DNA of 64,000 nucleotides. Origin: Clostridia bacterium (GTDB lineage: Bacteria > Bacillota > Clostridia > Oscillospirales > Acutalibacteraceae). Each line of letters opens with the position of its first letter. The first letter of the stretch is position 1. The DNA is taken from assembly GCA_017430535.1 (NCBI GenBank), contig JAFRMR010000026.1:1-64000 (forward strand). The letters run 5' to 3'. The notes below the pieces were generated by a model. It was not told the DNA's origin, made no database searches, and saw only the letters and a program-made list of their open reading frames with translations. Below are positions 8,869-19,844 of this stretch, piece by piece. The position numbers and the translations under genes were made by a program.

Positions 8869-10542
8869 CTATGATATATAGTTTATGGGGTTCTGTGTTT
8901 CGCTGTTATAGATTACTTCAAAGTGCAGGTGCGGGCCCGAGGAGTTGCCCGTTGACCCAACCTTGCCTATGGACTGGCCGGCCTCAACATGGTCTCCCGG
9001 GTTAACGGTTATTGAGCCTGCCACCATGTGGGCATATCTTGTTTTGTAGCCGTCGCCGTGGTTTATAAGCACCATGTTGCCGTAACCAGAGTTGCTGCGC
9101 TGCACCATTTCAACCGTGCCGCCCTTTGCGGCAATTACCGGGGAGCCAAGGGCCGTGCCGTTGGTGGTGCAAAGGTCAACACCTTTGTGCCAGCCGCTGC
9201 TTCTCCAGCCGTAGGGGGAGCTTATGTAGTGGCAGTTTGGCGCAGGCCACAGGAATCCGCTTTCGGAGGCCTCGCCTATATAGATGCCGCCGTAGGTGGT
9301 CATTGTGCCCACAATAACTATCTCTTCCGTTGATTCCGTGAGCACTTCGTTCCTGATACTTGTATCTTCAAGCTCGTTGTTGATATATACCTTGGTGGTT
9401 ATTATTCTCTGGGTGCCGTCGGCGCCCTTCTGCTTCACAACCCTGTAGCCGCTGTACTTTGTGGCATCCCTCTGCTTTATTGTGCGGAAGGGGATTGCCG
9501 CAATGCGGGAGGATGTAACGGTTTTCTTTATATTGACCATTTTATTGTAGGAGGGTACATTTATAAGGTCTCCCTCTTCCATGGTCTCATCGGTCATATT
9601 ATTGTTTATTTCGCTTATATATTCCGCCGTGGTGCCGTAGTGCCCGGCTATGGATGCAATGGTATCGCCCTCCATTACGGAGTAATAGGCGGTGGCGCCG
9701 TCAACCCCCAGTATGGTGCGCTCCAGTTTGGAGGCATCCCACACAATGGTTTCATTATCGGGGTAAAGGCCCTGCACATAGTCTATATCCTCTGCAAAGC
9801 TTATAACATAGCCGTTTATTCTCGCATCCTCTTCGTATGGCTCAAGAATCTTATAAAAAACGGTTTTTGCGTCAGATTCGTTTTTGACTGCGCATATAAA
9901 ATCGCCGTCAATGTATATTCCGCAGGCGTTTATAAGGTTCTCGGCGGAATTCTTTATCATTTCGTCGGATATTGTTCTTGCGTCTTTCAGCTCATCAAGG
10001 GAAACCAGCGCAAGGTTATAGCCGGCGTTGAAGCTCTCGGCAGCAGTTGTTTTTTCTGCGTTTACGGTGTTAGCCGAAAGCCGATCAATAACCATATCCC
10101 TGGCTTCGGTGAATACGGATTCATCCGTAATATATCCTATGCTCTTGTCATTATAAATAACATTAAGGGCAAAGGTAACATTGTTCCAGTAATTGAAAAC
10201 CGAAAAAAGTATAAACAGCGCAGCAACGGGCAGGGCAATGTTCACAGCCGTTGTAAGCAGTTTTTTGTGCCTTGTGAAGGCCTTGCCTATGTAGTGGCCC
10301 AGTATTCCCGGTATTGAAAGGGGATGCTTCAGGGCACGCCGCAGGTAACGGTTGGCGGATTTAATTTCCTGCCTGAAATATACCAGCTCTCTTGCGTTGC
10401 TTTTCGCCTGCCTGCGCAGCTTCCTCTTTGTGCCGTAAGTTACCCTTGAAATATACCTTTTGAGCTTATAAACGGGTATTGCAATAAGGTGGAATATAAA
10501 GCCCAGCAGGCGGGCAAGGTTTTTAACCACAACATCGCCCAA
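8869..10542 (-). CDS. Membrane-anchored M23 endopeptidase with LysM and G5 domains
   Basis: The 557-residue protein has a basic cytoplasmic N-terminus, a membrane helix at about 97-118, a mixed region, a LysM motif (YSVMEGDTIASIAGHYG) at about 287-333, a G5 domain at about 340-415 and a C-terminal peptidase M23 domain with WHKGVD and HLHFEV (538-543). It probably cuts peptidoglycan cross-links at the cell surface during growth or division. The start is uncertain. The only usual start codon near the beginning is TTG 10542, without a clear RBS. The frame is open upstream to 10605 and is the same frame as the preceding 131-residue gene, separated by two stop codons. Confidence 0.8.
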   Translation of the reverse strand: MGDVVVKNLARLLGFIFHLIAIPVYKLKRYISRVTYGTKRKLRRQAKSNARELVYFRQEIKSANRYLRRALKHPLSIPGILGHYIGKAFTRHKKLLTTAVNIALPVAALFILFSVFNYWNNVTFALNVIYNDKSIGYITDESVFTEARDMVIDRLSANTVNAEKTTAAESFNAGYNLALVSLDELKDARTISDEMIKNSAENLINACGIYIDGDFICAVKNESDAKTVFYKILEPYEEDARINGYVISFAEDIDYVQGLYPDNETIVWDASKLERTILGVDGATAYYSVMEGDTIASIAGHYGTTAEYISEINNNMTDETMEEGDLINVPSYNKMVNIKKTVTSSRIAAIPFRTIKQRDATKYSGYRVVKQKGADGTQRIITTKVYINNELEDTSIRNEVLTESTEEIVIVGTMTTYGGIYIGEASESGFLWPAPNCHYISSPYGWRSSGWHKGVDLCTTNGTALGSPVIAAKGGTVEMVQRSNSGYGNMVLINHGDGYKTRYAHMVAGSITVNPGDHVEAGQSIGKVGSTGNSSGPHLHFEVIYNSETQNPINYIS

Positions 10543-10611
10543 TGAATAAAGAGCCCTGTATATTCCGTTCTTTTCATCAAGGTCAATATAAACGGGGATT
10601 TTTTATTTTTT

Positions 10612-11007
10612 CTATTTCTCTTTCTTTTCCCGTTTCTTACGCCTTTTGCTCTCTTCATCTCCCGCTCTGATAGCATCCATATCTATCATTTCATTAAGGT
10701 CGGAAACGCTGTCGGATTCCGCGGAGGCGGGGGATGAAACCCTGCGGCCCATAATACTGTCCATATTACTCTTGGCCTCTTCAAGCTGCAGGGAATAACG
10801 CCTTTCAATATCTTCCTTTATGGCGTCCATTTCCTCTTTACGGCGCTTTTCGTCTCTTTCGCGCAGTTCTCTTTCTCTGTCCGATTCGCCGCCGTATTTC
10901 TCCGCAAGGTCGGCCATGCCGCTCATTATCTCATCAAAAGCCTCACGGCTCTGCTGATTTTCGGGCTCACCTTCATTATTCACTTTTTTGATGTCTTCAT
11001 TATCCAT
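10612..11007 (-). CDS. Charged coiled-coil protein of unknown function
   Basis: ATG 11007 follows GGAG at seven bases; an upstream TTG lies inside the RBS, so the shorter 131-residue form is preferred. The protein is dominated by Glu, Lys and Arg, with a predicted coiled coil at about 20-85 (ELRERDEKRRKEE...) and a very basic tail (SKRRKKREKKEK). There is no membrane segment or known domain. It lies 27 bases after rfbD and just before the M23 gene on the same strand, so it is probably co-transcribed and may be a cytoplasmic partner of the M23 protein. That last point is inference only. Confidence 0.6.
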   Translation of the reverse strand: MDNEDIKKVNNEGEPENQQSREAFDEIMSGMADLAEKYGGESDRERELRERDEKRRKEEMDAIKEDIERRYSLQLEEAKSNMDSIMGRRVSSPASAESDSVSDLNEMIDMDAIRAGDEESKRRKKREKKEK

Positions 11008-11034
11008 AAAACACTCCAAAAAAGTTTGCCTTTG

Positions 11035-11877
11035 TTATCTTACCTCTTCAAGGAATCTGTCAAGGGCATCCTCCCACCGGGGCAGGCGCGTAAAGCCCGC
11101 ATCATCAAGAGATTTTTTTGAAAGCCGCGAGTTGCGGGGCCTTTTTGCCGGGGTGGGGTACTGCTCCGTTGATACAGGTATAATCTTTGTATCTTTTCCG
11201 GCCCTGCGCATTATCTCTGCGGCAAATTCCGCCCAGGTGCAGAAGCCCTCGTTTGTGGCGTGGTAAACGCCGTATTTATCCGTTGCAATCATATCGCATA
11301 TAAGCTTTGAAATATCAGGGGTAAAAGTGGGGGAACCAGTCTGGTCGTTTACCACCCTTATTTCCCGGTTATTTTCCGCAAGGCGTAGCATGGTGTAAAC
11401 AAAGTTTTTTCCATGAACTCCGAACACCCAGGAAATGCGCACAATAAAATGTTGTGGGCAGTGTTTTTTTACCGCCTGCTCGCCCTCGTATTTTGTAAGG
11501 CCGTAGTAATTGCAGGGGGCAGGGGATGAATCCGTTTCAAAGGGTGTATCTCCCTCTCCGCCGAAAATATAGTCCGTGCTGGTGTAAAGGAGCTTAATGC
11601 CTTTTTCACCGCAGATTTTTGCTATATTTTCCGTTCCCTTTACATTGATAAGGGCGCACTTTTCTTTTTCCTGTTCCGCTTTGTCAACGGCGGTGTAGGC
11701 GGCAAGGTGAACAACCGCATCCGGCTTTTCGGCTTCAACAAAAGCTTCAAGGGCCTCATAATCGGTTATATCAACGGTATCAATATCAATACCCGCTGCC
11801 TGTATATTTCTTTTTTCCATTTCGGCCGTAAGGTCGGCGCCGAGCTGACCTTTGCAGCCGGTAACGGCAACTTTCAT
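11035..11877 (-). CDS. rfbD: dTDP-4-dehydrorhamnose reductase
   Basis: The 280-residue protein matches the family length. ATG 11877 is chosen because GGAG lies seven bases upstream. The N-terminal Rossmann motif TGCKGQLG (residues 6-13) binds NAD(P)H. The SDR catalytic pair Y125/K129 (YYGLTK) is present, with STDYIFGG upstream of it. The enzyme reduces dTDP-4-dehydro-L-rhamnose to dTDP-L-rhamnose for surface polysaccharides. Other rhamnose genes are not beside it. Confidence 0.9.
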   Translation of the reverse strand: MKVAVTGCKGQLGADLTAEMEKRNIQAAGIDIDTVDITDYEALEAFVEAEKPDAVVHLAAYTAVDKAEQEKEKCALINVKGTENIAKICGEKGIKLLYTSTDYIFGGEGDTPFETDSSPAPCNYYGLTKYEGEQAVKKHCPQHFIVRISWVFGVHGKNFVYTMLRLAENNREIRVVNDQTGSPTFTPDISKLICDMIATDKYGVYHATNEGFCTWAEFAAEIMRRAGKDTKIIPVSTEQYPTPAKRPRNSRLSKKSLDDAGFTRLPRWEDALDRFLEEVR

Positions 11878-11910
11878 ATATGCTCTCCGAAATATCATAA
11901 TATCCAATAT

Positions 11911-11939
11911 ATTTTAACATATTTTTATAATTTATACAA
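11911..11939 (-). promoter_or_regulatory. Promoter of the rfbD-coiled-coil-M23 unit
   Basis: On the minus strand TTGTAT (11934-11939) and TAAAAT (11911-11916) are 17 bases apart, 34 bases before the rfbD start. Confidence 0.55.
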
Positions 11940-12019
11940 TATTTTTTGAAAATCGCTATCATAAACGGAACTTATGTGATAAAATAAATATATAATTTTT
12001 TCGGAACAGGAGGCGTTTT

Positions 12020-12880
12020 ATGAGTATTGCCTTAAAGGCCTATGCAAAGGTAAACATACATCTTGATATCACGGGCCGGTTCAGTGACGGCTACCACAGC
12101 CTTTTTATGGTTATGCAGAGCGTGGGGCTTTATGACAGAATCATTCTTGAAAAAGCCGGAAAAGGTATTACCCTTTTATGCTCAGATAAAAACATCCCCC
12201 TTGACGAATCAAATACCGAATACAAAGCCGCCCGCCTGTTTTTTGAAAAAACGGGAATTCAAGGCGGAGTGATTATTGAAACAGAAAAAAACATCCCTCA
12301 GCAGGCAGGCCTTGCCGGGGGCAGCGCAGATGCCGCTGCGGTGCTTACGGGCCTTAATATTCTTTACGGCGCAGGGCTCAGTGAGCATCAGCTGCGTGAA
12401 ATCGGCCTTCAGGTCGGCAGTGATGTGCCCTTCTGCTTAAAGGGCGGCACCTGTCTTGTTCAGAGCAGGGGAGGAATTATTGCCCCGGTTAAGCCCGCAG
12501 AAAACAGCTTTGCGGTTCTCGTAAAGCCCGAAAGAGGCGTTTCAACGGCTCAGGCCTATGCGGATGCGGACGAAACCTACCTTTACCATCCTGATAATTC
12601 CCGTATGCTGGAGGCCTGCGAAACGGGCAGTTTTGAGGATATATGCAAATATGCAGGCAATGTTTTTGAGCAGGTTGTCGAAGTGCCCGAAAGGGTTGAT
12701 ATCAAAAAGATTATGCGCGAGCATAACTGCCTTATGGCTCAGATGACAGGCAGCGGCCCCACGGTTTTCGGTCTGTTCGGCAGCAAAGATGATGCACAGG
12801 CAGCGGCAGAAAAACTCAAAAAAATATGCCCCGGGGTTTTCCTTACGGAGCCTGTCGATTGCGGAGTAAGTGTTGAATAA
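12020..12880 (+). CDS. ispE: 4-diphosphocytidyl-2-C-methyl-D-erythritol kinase
   Basis: The 286-residue protein is a GHMP-family kinase of normal length. The N-terminal KAYAKVNIHLDI strand and the ATP-binding GLAGGSADAAA loop (97-107) are clear, and the C-terminal MTGSGPTVFG motif is present. It phosphorylates CDP-methylerythritol in the non-mevalonate (MEP) route to isoprenoid precursors. The ATG follows GGAGG at seven bases. It is transcribed alone, divergent from rfbD, and ends at a strong terminator. Confidence 0.95.
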   Translation: MSIALKAYAKVNIHLDITGRFSDGYHSLFMVMQSVGLYDRIILEKAGKGITLLCSDKNIPLDESNTEYKAARLFFEKTGIQGGVIIETEKNIPQQAGLAGGSADAAAVLTGLNILYGAGLSEHQLREIGLQVGSDVPFCLKGGTCLVQSRGGIIAPVKPAENSFAVLVKPERGVSTAQAYADADETYLYHPDNSRMLEACETGSFEDICKYAGNVFEQVVEVPERVDIKKIMREHNCLMAQMTGSGPTVFGLFGSKDDAQAAAEKLKKICPGVFLTEPVDCGVSVE

Positions 12881-12886
12881 AAAAAC

Positions 12887-12917
12887 GGCTTGCAGCAAAT
12901 CTGCAAGCCTCTTTTTT
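12887..12917. terminator. Terminator between ispE and the phosphoesterase gene
   Basis: GGCTTGCAG pairs with CTGCAAGCC across CAAAT, followed by CTTTTTTAT. The upstream A-run makes it usable from both sides. The stem is almost the same as the one at 8820-8851. Confidence 0.8.
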
Positions 12918-14028
12918 ATCTCTTATACTTTTTGATTATTTTCACCGCTGCGGTTACGGCGCCCACTGCGCCGGCGGTGATTCCCAGCTCCTTGAAAGCG
13001 GTTTTTACCCCTGCAACGCTCACCGGGGCTACTGCCTGCTTAAGGTAGATGAGCTTATTGTCATATTCCGTGCCGCACAGTTCCCTGTAGGTCAGGGTTC
13101 TTGTCTCAAAATGCCCGTCCGGGTATATATCAATATATCTTACGCCCCTGTTAAGGCCGGGGCCGTAAACGTTGAAGCCGCACCCCTGAGTAAAACCCAG
13201 GGCTATGCCCTTATAATCCGCCACATAGCTGTTATTATGGTTGTGGCCGGCAAACAGGGCTTTCACATCCCCCTTTTCAAGGAAGGCGTCAATTTCACCG
13301 GAGTTAATATGGGAAGGCGCCGGCGCCTCTCCCAGAAAACCCCGCAGGCCGCTGTTGTGGGGGTCCAGCTTGTACCAGGTGTTTTTATGGGGGCCGTAGG
13401 CCCTTATGCTCCCCGGTATAAGGGGCGAAACCTTGTGAAGCACCTCAAAAAATTCCGGGGTGGGTATGTGCTGAAATGCAATGCCCGGCAGCAGCCGGCC
13501 GCATTTTTTCTCATACTCATCTCTTGTTTTTCTGTACCACTCTATCTGATCCGGGTGCAGGCAGCCAAAACCGCCGTGGCCGTCTTTTTCGTGGGTGTCA
13601 AAAATCCAGATAAGGTATTTATCCTCAACCGAGAGCACAAAGGTTCCGTAATCGCCGAAAACTGCGGGCTCGCCGTAAACAAAGCCCGGGCAGCTTTTAT
13701 ACATTTCCGCCTGCAGCTCTTTGCCTATGCCGCACTGCTCATCATGGTTTCCGAAGGTTGCGGTGAAAGGTATGTTCCGCTCCGCCATAGGGGCACATAT
13801 ATCCTTTATGAGCTTTTCTGTTTTCTCTTTGATGTTTCCCGAAAAGAAAGAGGTGGAGTAGCCCTTTATCTGGTCGCCGGTAAGCACTGCAAAATCCGGC
13901 CTTGCGTAATCCAGGGCTGCATTTATGAGCCGCATTGTGTTTGAGCTTATTGAGGGCGGCTCCTGTATATCGGTAATCTGTAAAATACGGAAAACACCGT
14001 TGTTAAAGGATAATTCTCTGCTCTGCAT
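12916..14028 (-). CDS. Calcineurin-like metallophosphoesterase
   Basis: The 370-residue protein starts at ATG 14028 with AAGGGTGA upstream. All metallophosphoesterase signatures appear in order: ITDIQ (D..), TGDQ, FGNHDE, a central FQHIP and the C-terminal GHNHNN. There is no signal peptide. The C-terminus is a short hydrophobic helix (VAGVKTAF..., GAVGAVTAAVKII) with a basic end that could touch the membrane. Similar clostridial proteins act on nucleotides or small phosphoesters, but the substrate here cannot be told. Confidence 0.8.
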   Translation of the reverse strand: MQSRELSFNNGVFRILQITDIQEPPSISSNTMRLINAALDYARPDFAVLTGDQIKGYSTSFFSGNIKEKTEKLIKDICAPMAERNIPFTATFGNHDEQCGIGKELQAEMYKSCPGFVYGEPAVFGDYGTFVLSVEDKYLIWIFDTHEKDGHGGFGCLHPDQIEWYRKTRDEYEKKCGRLLPGIAFQHIPTPEFFEVLHKVSPLIPGSIRAYGPHKNTWYKLDPHNSGLRGFLGEAPAPSHINSGEIDAFLEKGDVKALFAGHNHNNSYVADYKGIALGFTQGCGFNVYGPGLNRGVRYIDIYPDGHFETRTLTYRELCGTEYDNKLIYLKQAVAPVSVAGVKTAFKELGITAGAVGAVTAAVKIIKKYKR

Positions 14029-14048
14029 ATTTCACCCTTTATTTCAAA

Positions 14049-14093
14049 AAGCGGATGTTCGTAAAACAGCTGAAGGTTTACGGGCATCCGCTT
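14049..14093. repeat. Short hairpin element resembling the ends of the 15538-15819 repeat; may act as terminator
   Basis: A hairpin with AAGCGGATG...CATCCGCTT outer arms and CGTAAA/TTTACG inner arms, followed by AATTTTTTTA. Its left arm shares GCGGATGTTCGTAAA plus CAG with the larger repeat at 15538-15819, and the right arm shares GCATCCGC. It looks like an internally deleted copy. It also fills the gap between prs and the phosphoesterase gene and could act as a terminator. Confidence 0.55.
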
Positions 14094-14100
14094 AATTTTT

Positions 14101-15273
14101 TTACTTTTTCTCTGCAAGGGGGCCGAAGCCGTACTCTGCAAGTTTATTGTATATTCTGTCTCTGGGGTCAAGCAGGCTGGCCAGGGATTCGTCGTGGTTA
14201 AGTGTATCTACAATATATGCGCAGTATTTGCTCATATCAATATTCACATACCAGGGCTTTGAAAGAAGCTCAGGGGAGTTGTAAATAAGGTTGGTGGTGA
14301 ATACTCTGTCAATAAGTCCGTCTGCATAGGCCTTGTCAAATTCTTCAAATCCGTTGCAGAAAAGGCCGAAGGAGGAGTAAACGAATATACGCTTTGCGCC
14401 TATCTGCTTAAGTTTTACGGCAACCTCAATCATGGAGCCGCCGGAGGAAATCATATCGTCAATAACAATAACGTCTTTTCCGCCGATGCTGTCGCCCAGA
14501 AATTCGTGCCTGAGTATGGGGTTGGAGCCGTTCACAACTTTGGTGTAATCACGCAGCTTGTAGAAAGCGCCCAGCTCAAGGCCCAGTATGGAGGCAAGGG
14601 AAATACATCTGCCCATGCCGCCTTCGTCGGGTGATACAATCATCATATGTTCATTATCAATCTGTATGTCGCTTACATTGCGGCAAAGCGCCTTGACAAA
14701 CTGATAAGAGGGCTGTATGCTTTCAAACCCCTTCTGGGGTATTGCGTTCTGAACTCTGGGATCGTGGGCGTCAAAGGTGATGATGTTTTCCACATCATAG
14801 CAGTAGCAGATTTCTCTGAGCATATCGGCGCAGTCAAGGGATTCGCGGGCTGTTCTCTTATGTTGCCTGCCTTCATAAAGCATAGGCATAAGCACGGTAA
14901 TGCGCTTTGCTTTGCCTTCAATGGCGCTCAGGGCTCTCTTAAGGTCTGCATAATGCTCGTCGGGGCCCATGTGGTGCTCCGTGCCGTACATATTGTAGGT
15001 TACTCCCCAGTTGAAAGGATCGCAGAGAATGAAAATATCATATCCGCGCACGGATTCGTGAATAACGCATTTGCCTTCGCCTGTGCCGAATCTGACAAAT
15101 TGAGCGTCAATAATGTAGGAATCCTTATGGTAGCCTTCAAAATGGTCGTTGGGTCTGTCTTTCCTTGAGTTTACAAGGTAATAGTTGATTTTTCTCGCCA
15201 TTTCCTCACAGCCCTGAAGAGCTATGATGCCCAGTTTTCCGATGGGTTCGGTCTTGAATTGCGGATCAGCCAT
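14101..15273 (-). CDS. prs: Ribose-phosphate pyrophosphokinase, long form
   Basis: The 390-residue protein is longer than the usual ~315 because of N-terminal and internal extensions. ATG 15273 is chosen for the GGGAGG seven bases upstream. The C-terminal PRPP-binding loop VIVIDDMISSGGSM is intact, with FDAHDPRVQNAIP matching the central catalytic region. The enzyme makes PRPP from ribose-5-phosphate and ATP for nucleotide, His and Trp synthesis. Long-form Prs proteins of this type are seen in Clostridia and Bacteroidetes. It is monocistronic. Confidence 0.85.
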   Translation of the reverse strand: MADPQFKTEPIGKLGIIALQGCEEMARKINYYLVNSRKDRPNDHFEGYHKDSYIIDAQFVRFGTGEGKCVIHESVRGYDIFILCDPFNWGVTYNMYGTEHHMGPDEHYADLKRALSAIEGKAKRITVLMPMLYEGRQHKRTARESLDCADMLREICYCYDVENIITFDAHDPRVQNAIPQKGFESIQPSYQFVKALCRNVSDIQIDNEHMMIVSPDEGGMGRCISLASILGLELGAFYKLRDYTKVVNGSNPILRHEFLGDSIGGKDVIVIDDMISSGGSMIEVAVKLKQIGAKRIFVYSSFGLFCNGFEEFDKAYADGLIDRVFTTNLIYNSPELLSKPWYVNIDMSKYCAYIVDTLNHDESLASLLDPRDRIYNKLAEYGFGPLAEKK

Positions 15274-15312
15274 GATTGTTCCTCCCGGCAAAGCATTCGG
15301 TATCTCCCACAT

Positions 15313-15904
15313 TTATTATATGATAAAAATACGGTTTTGAAAAGACAAAAACGCAAATTTCAGGATAAAAATTCCGGCCCTGTTTTGCCCTAAAATTGTC
15401 TATATTTCACAAGACGGGGAATAACAGAAAAACAGAAAAACCTCAATAGGTTTTTCAGAGCGCAGTCCGCAAAGCGCGATTAGCAGCCGCTTACTCATTC
15501 GGCCTTGTATTTCAAATATAAAAAAGCCCTTTCGTTTGGGCGGATGTTCGTAAATCAGTATTGGTTTTCACGAAAAACTAAAACCGCAGTACATCGTCAG
15601 ATTTGTTCACAATACACAAAGTATGCTTCGCAAATCTTCCTTGTTCTGCGGCTTATTTTTCACGAGAAAACTGCTTTGCACCTCAAAAAGATGAGATTTG
15701 TGCGTATTTGCAGGTCTTGACGACGAGGAATACTTGGCTGTATTCCAAGGAGGAATGCCTGCACAAGATGCGCAAAGACCGCTTTTTGAGGCATTACTGT
15801 TTTATGAGCATCCGCCCTTACGGAAAGGGCATGTTATAAGTAAAACGATTAAAAAGGTGAATAAGATAACAATAACCGGGAGCGAAGCGACCCTTCATCC
15901 GATA
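15313..15904. other. 592-base intergenic region with structured repeat DNA
   Basis: The gap between prs and mscS holds a perfect 9-bp hairpin (GAAAAACCT...AGGTTTTTC, 15437-15458), a GC-rich tract (15459-15503), the repeat element 15538-15819 and about 85 bases before mscS. A 32-codon minus-strand frame (15400-15498, starting MSKRLL) has a weak AAGG upstream and could be fortuitous. No convincing conserved gene is seen. Confidence 0.6.
15538..15819. repeat. Intergenic repeat element with inverted ends (MITE- or ncRNA-like)
   Basis: The element begins GGGCGGATGTTCGTAAATCAG and ends with ATGAGCATCCGCCC, so GGGCGGATG pairs with CATCCGCCC at its ends. Inside are further pairings: GGAATAC/GTATTCC, TGCAGG/CCTGCA and GGTCTT/AAGACC, clustered at 15710-15780. 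Short frames in all directions are interrupted and have no convincing RBS. A short copy of the ends occurs 1.5 kb away at 14049-14093. This suggests a dispersed, non-coding mobile element or a large structured RNA. Copy number in the genome is unknown. Confidence 0.5.
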
Positions 15905-16768
15905 TCAGTCATCCTTATCCGTTATCTGATTTATGTGCACATCCAGCTGATTGAAGGGGATAGTGATTCCTCTCCTGTCAAATTCCTTTTTGGATTCCTC
16001 CTGCATATAATAGAAAACGGGCCAGTAGTTTCTCGGGTTGCACCATATAAGGCAGGCAAGGTTAATGCTGCTCTGGCCGTGCTCGCCTACAGAAATAAAG
16101 GGCATGGGGTCCTTGAAAATCATTTCATTTCTTTCAATCACCGCCAGCAGGGCTTCCCTTGCTTTGTCAATATCCGTGCTGTATGAAATGGCAAAGGTCA
16201 GGTCGATTCTCCGCTTGTTTTGTGCATTGAAGTTTATAACATTTGAAGAGGTTATGGTGGAGTTCGGCACAATAACAAGGCGGTTGTCAAGGGTAATAAG
16301 GGTGGTGTACATTATCCTTATCTCTTTTACCGTGCCGCTTACGGTGCCAATATCAATGAAATCGCCGCTTTTGAAGGGGCGGTTTATGAGTATGAGCATA
16401 CCGCTGGCAAACTGGCTTATGCTCTGCTGGAAGCCGAGACCTGCGGCAACACCGCCGGCTGCAAGGGCAGCCACAAGCGAGTTGACATTTATGCCCAGTG
16501 CCGAAAGAAACGCAAGGAAAACAGCTACCTTCAGCACAAAGGAAACAATGGTTTTTATAAAGTTGTGGATTGAGGGGTCAACACCCTTTGCTTTCAGGAT
16601 TTTAACGGTTCCCTTGCTCACTAAATCGGAAATAAGGAACCCCACCAGAAGCAGCACAAGGGCAAAAACAAGGAAGGGGAGCTTTGCAAGCAGCAGATCG
16701 GCAATGCCGCGAAAATTCCTGCTTAGTATATAGTTTTCAAGCTCCGTGGAAAAATTATTCAAATTCAT
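15905..16768 (-). CDS. Small-conductance mechanosensitive channel, MscS family
   Basis: The protein of about 287 residues has three N-terminal membrane helices, at about 28-50, 70-90 and 95-125. The pore-lining TM3 has the Gly/Ala-rich GGVAAGLGFQQSISQFASG motif, followed by the beta domain (RPFKSGDFIDIGTVSGTVKEI) and the cytosolic cage. It opens under membrane tension to release solutes during osmotic downshock. The start is not settled: GGAG lies only two bases before ATG 16768, so TTG 16759 at eight bases may be used instead. Confidence 0.85.
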   Translation of the reverse strand: MNLNNFSTELENYILSRNFRGIADLLLAKLPFLVFALVLLLVGFLISDLVSKGTVKILKAKGVDPSIHNFIKTIVSFVLKVAVFLAFLSALGINVNSLVAALAAGGVAAGLGFQQSISQFASGMLILINRPFKSGDFIDIGTVSGTVKEIRIMYTTLITLDNRLVIVPNSTITSSNVINFNAQNKRRIDLTFAISYSTDIDKAREALLAVIERNEMIFKDPMPFISVGEHGQSSINLACLIWCNPRNYWPVFYYMQEESKKEFDRRGITIPFNQLDVHINQITDKDD

Positions 16769-16846
16769 CACTCCAAAAGGGCCGTGAAACAGCCGCAGTC
16801 TGTAAAAAAATTATACAGTTTTTTCCCGGATTTGGCAACAGAAAAG

Positions 16847-16909
16847 TTGAAAGAAAACCGGGTATTTATATAATAAGATATTGCAATAGTATAAAAAAGT
16901 GTTTATAAT
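16847..16909 (+). promoter_or_regulatory. Tandem promoters of the V-ATPase operon
   Basis: Two candidates lie in the leader. The first is TTGAAA (16847-16852) and TATAAT (16869-16874), spaced 16. The second is TTGCAA (16881-16886) and TATAAT (16904-16909), spaced 17. The second starts transcription about 30 bases before the first gene. Confidence 0.6.
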
Positions 16910-16946
16910 ATAAAAGATATGTTGCAAATAAGGAAGGAGGAGTAAA

Positions 16947-17258
16947 TTGGCTTCCGAAATCATAAATGCCGTGGTAAACGCGGAAAAATCCGCCGCAGAT
17001 TCAATTGCCGAGGCGGGAGTTAAGGCGGAGCAGATCAAAGCAGATGCTGCCGCCCGGGCAAAAGAGAAGGAAGAGCAGTATAAGCAGGATGCTCTCAGGC
17101 AGGCGGAAGAAATCAGAAAAGAAGCTCAGGCAAAAGCCGCCGAGATTCTTGAAGCAGCCAAAGCAGAGGCAGGCGAAAAAGCCGTTGTGCTTAAAGCTGC
17201 GGCCAAAACAAAAATACCCGAAGCGGTCAAGGCGGTTACAGCCGAAATCATCGGCTGA
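16947..17258 (+). CDS. V-type ATPase subunit G/H (peripheral stalk, NtpF-like)
   Basis: The 103-residue protein starts at TTG 16947, six bases after a long AGGAAGGAGG. It is almost entirely a Glu/Lys/Ala-rich coiled coil, as expected for the stalk subunit that pairs with subunit E and links the V1 head to subunit I. It is the first gene of the nine-gene operon, in the place of ntpF. The identification rests on coiled-coil character and position more than on sequence motifs. Confidence 0.8.
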   Translation: MASEIINAVVNAEKSAADSIAEAGVKAEQIKADAAARAKEKEEQYKQDALRQAEEIRKEAQAKAAEILEAAKAEAGEKAVVLKAAAKTKIPEAVKAVTAEIIG

Positions 17259-17306
17259 GTATCCCCCTGCCGCAGTAAATAATTCCATAAAGAAGGAGGT
17301 GTTTTT

Positions 17307-19833
<2,527 letters not shown>

Positions 19834-19844
19834 GAGGTAACAGA

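Noticed and set aside
10440-10676. 78-codon minus-strand frame spanning the junction of the coiled-coil and M23 genes
   Set aside because: It overlaps both genes in another frame, has no domain and no RBS, and is rich in Arg/Lys only because of the overlapping sequence.
8820-12917. Nearly identical GGCTTGCAG stems at 8820-8851 and 12887-12909 considered as a mobile repeat
   Set aside because: Both sit exactly at gene ends with T-runs, and only the stem is shared. They are best read as ordinary terminators.
15400-15498. 32-codon minus-strand frame starting MSKRLL before the repeat element
   Set aside because: Only a weak AAGG lies upstream and no domain or gene context supports it. It is kept as a note within the intergenic region rather than called as a gene.
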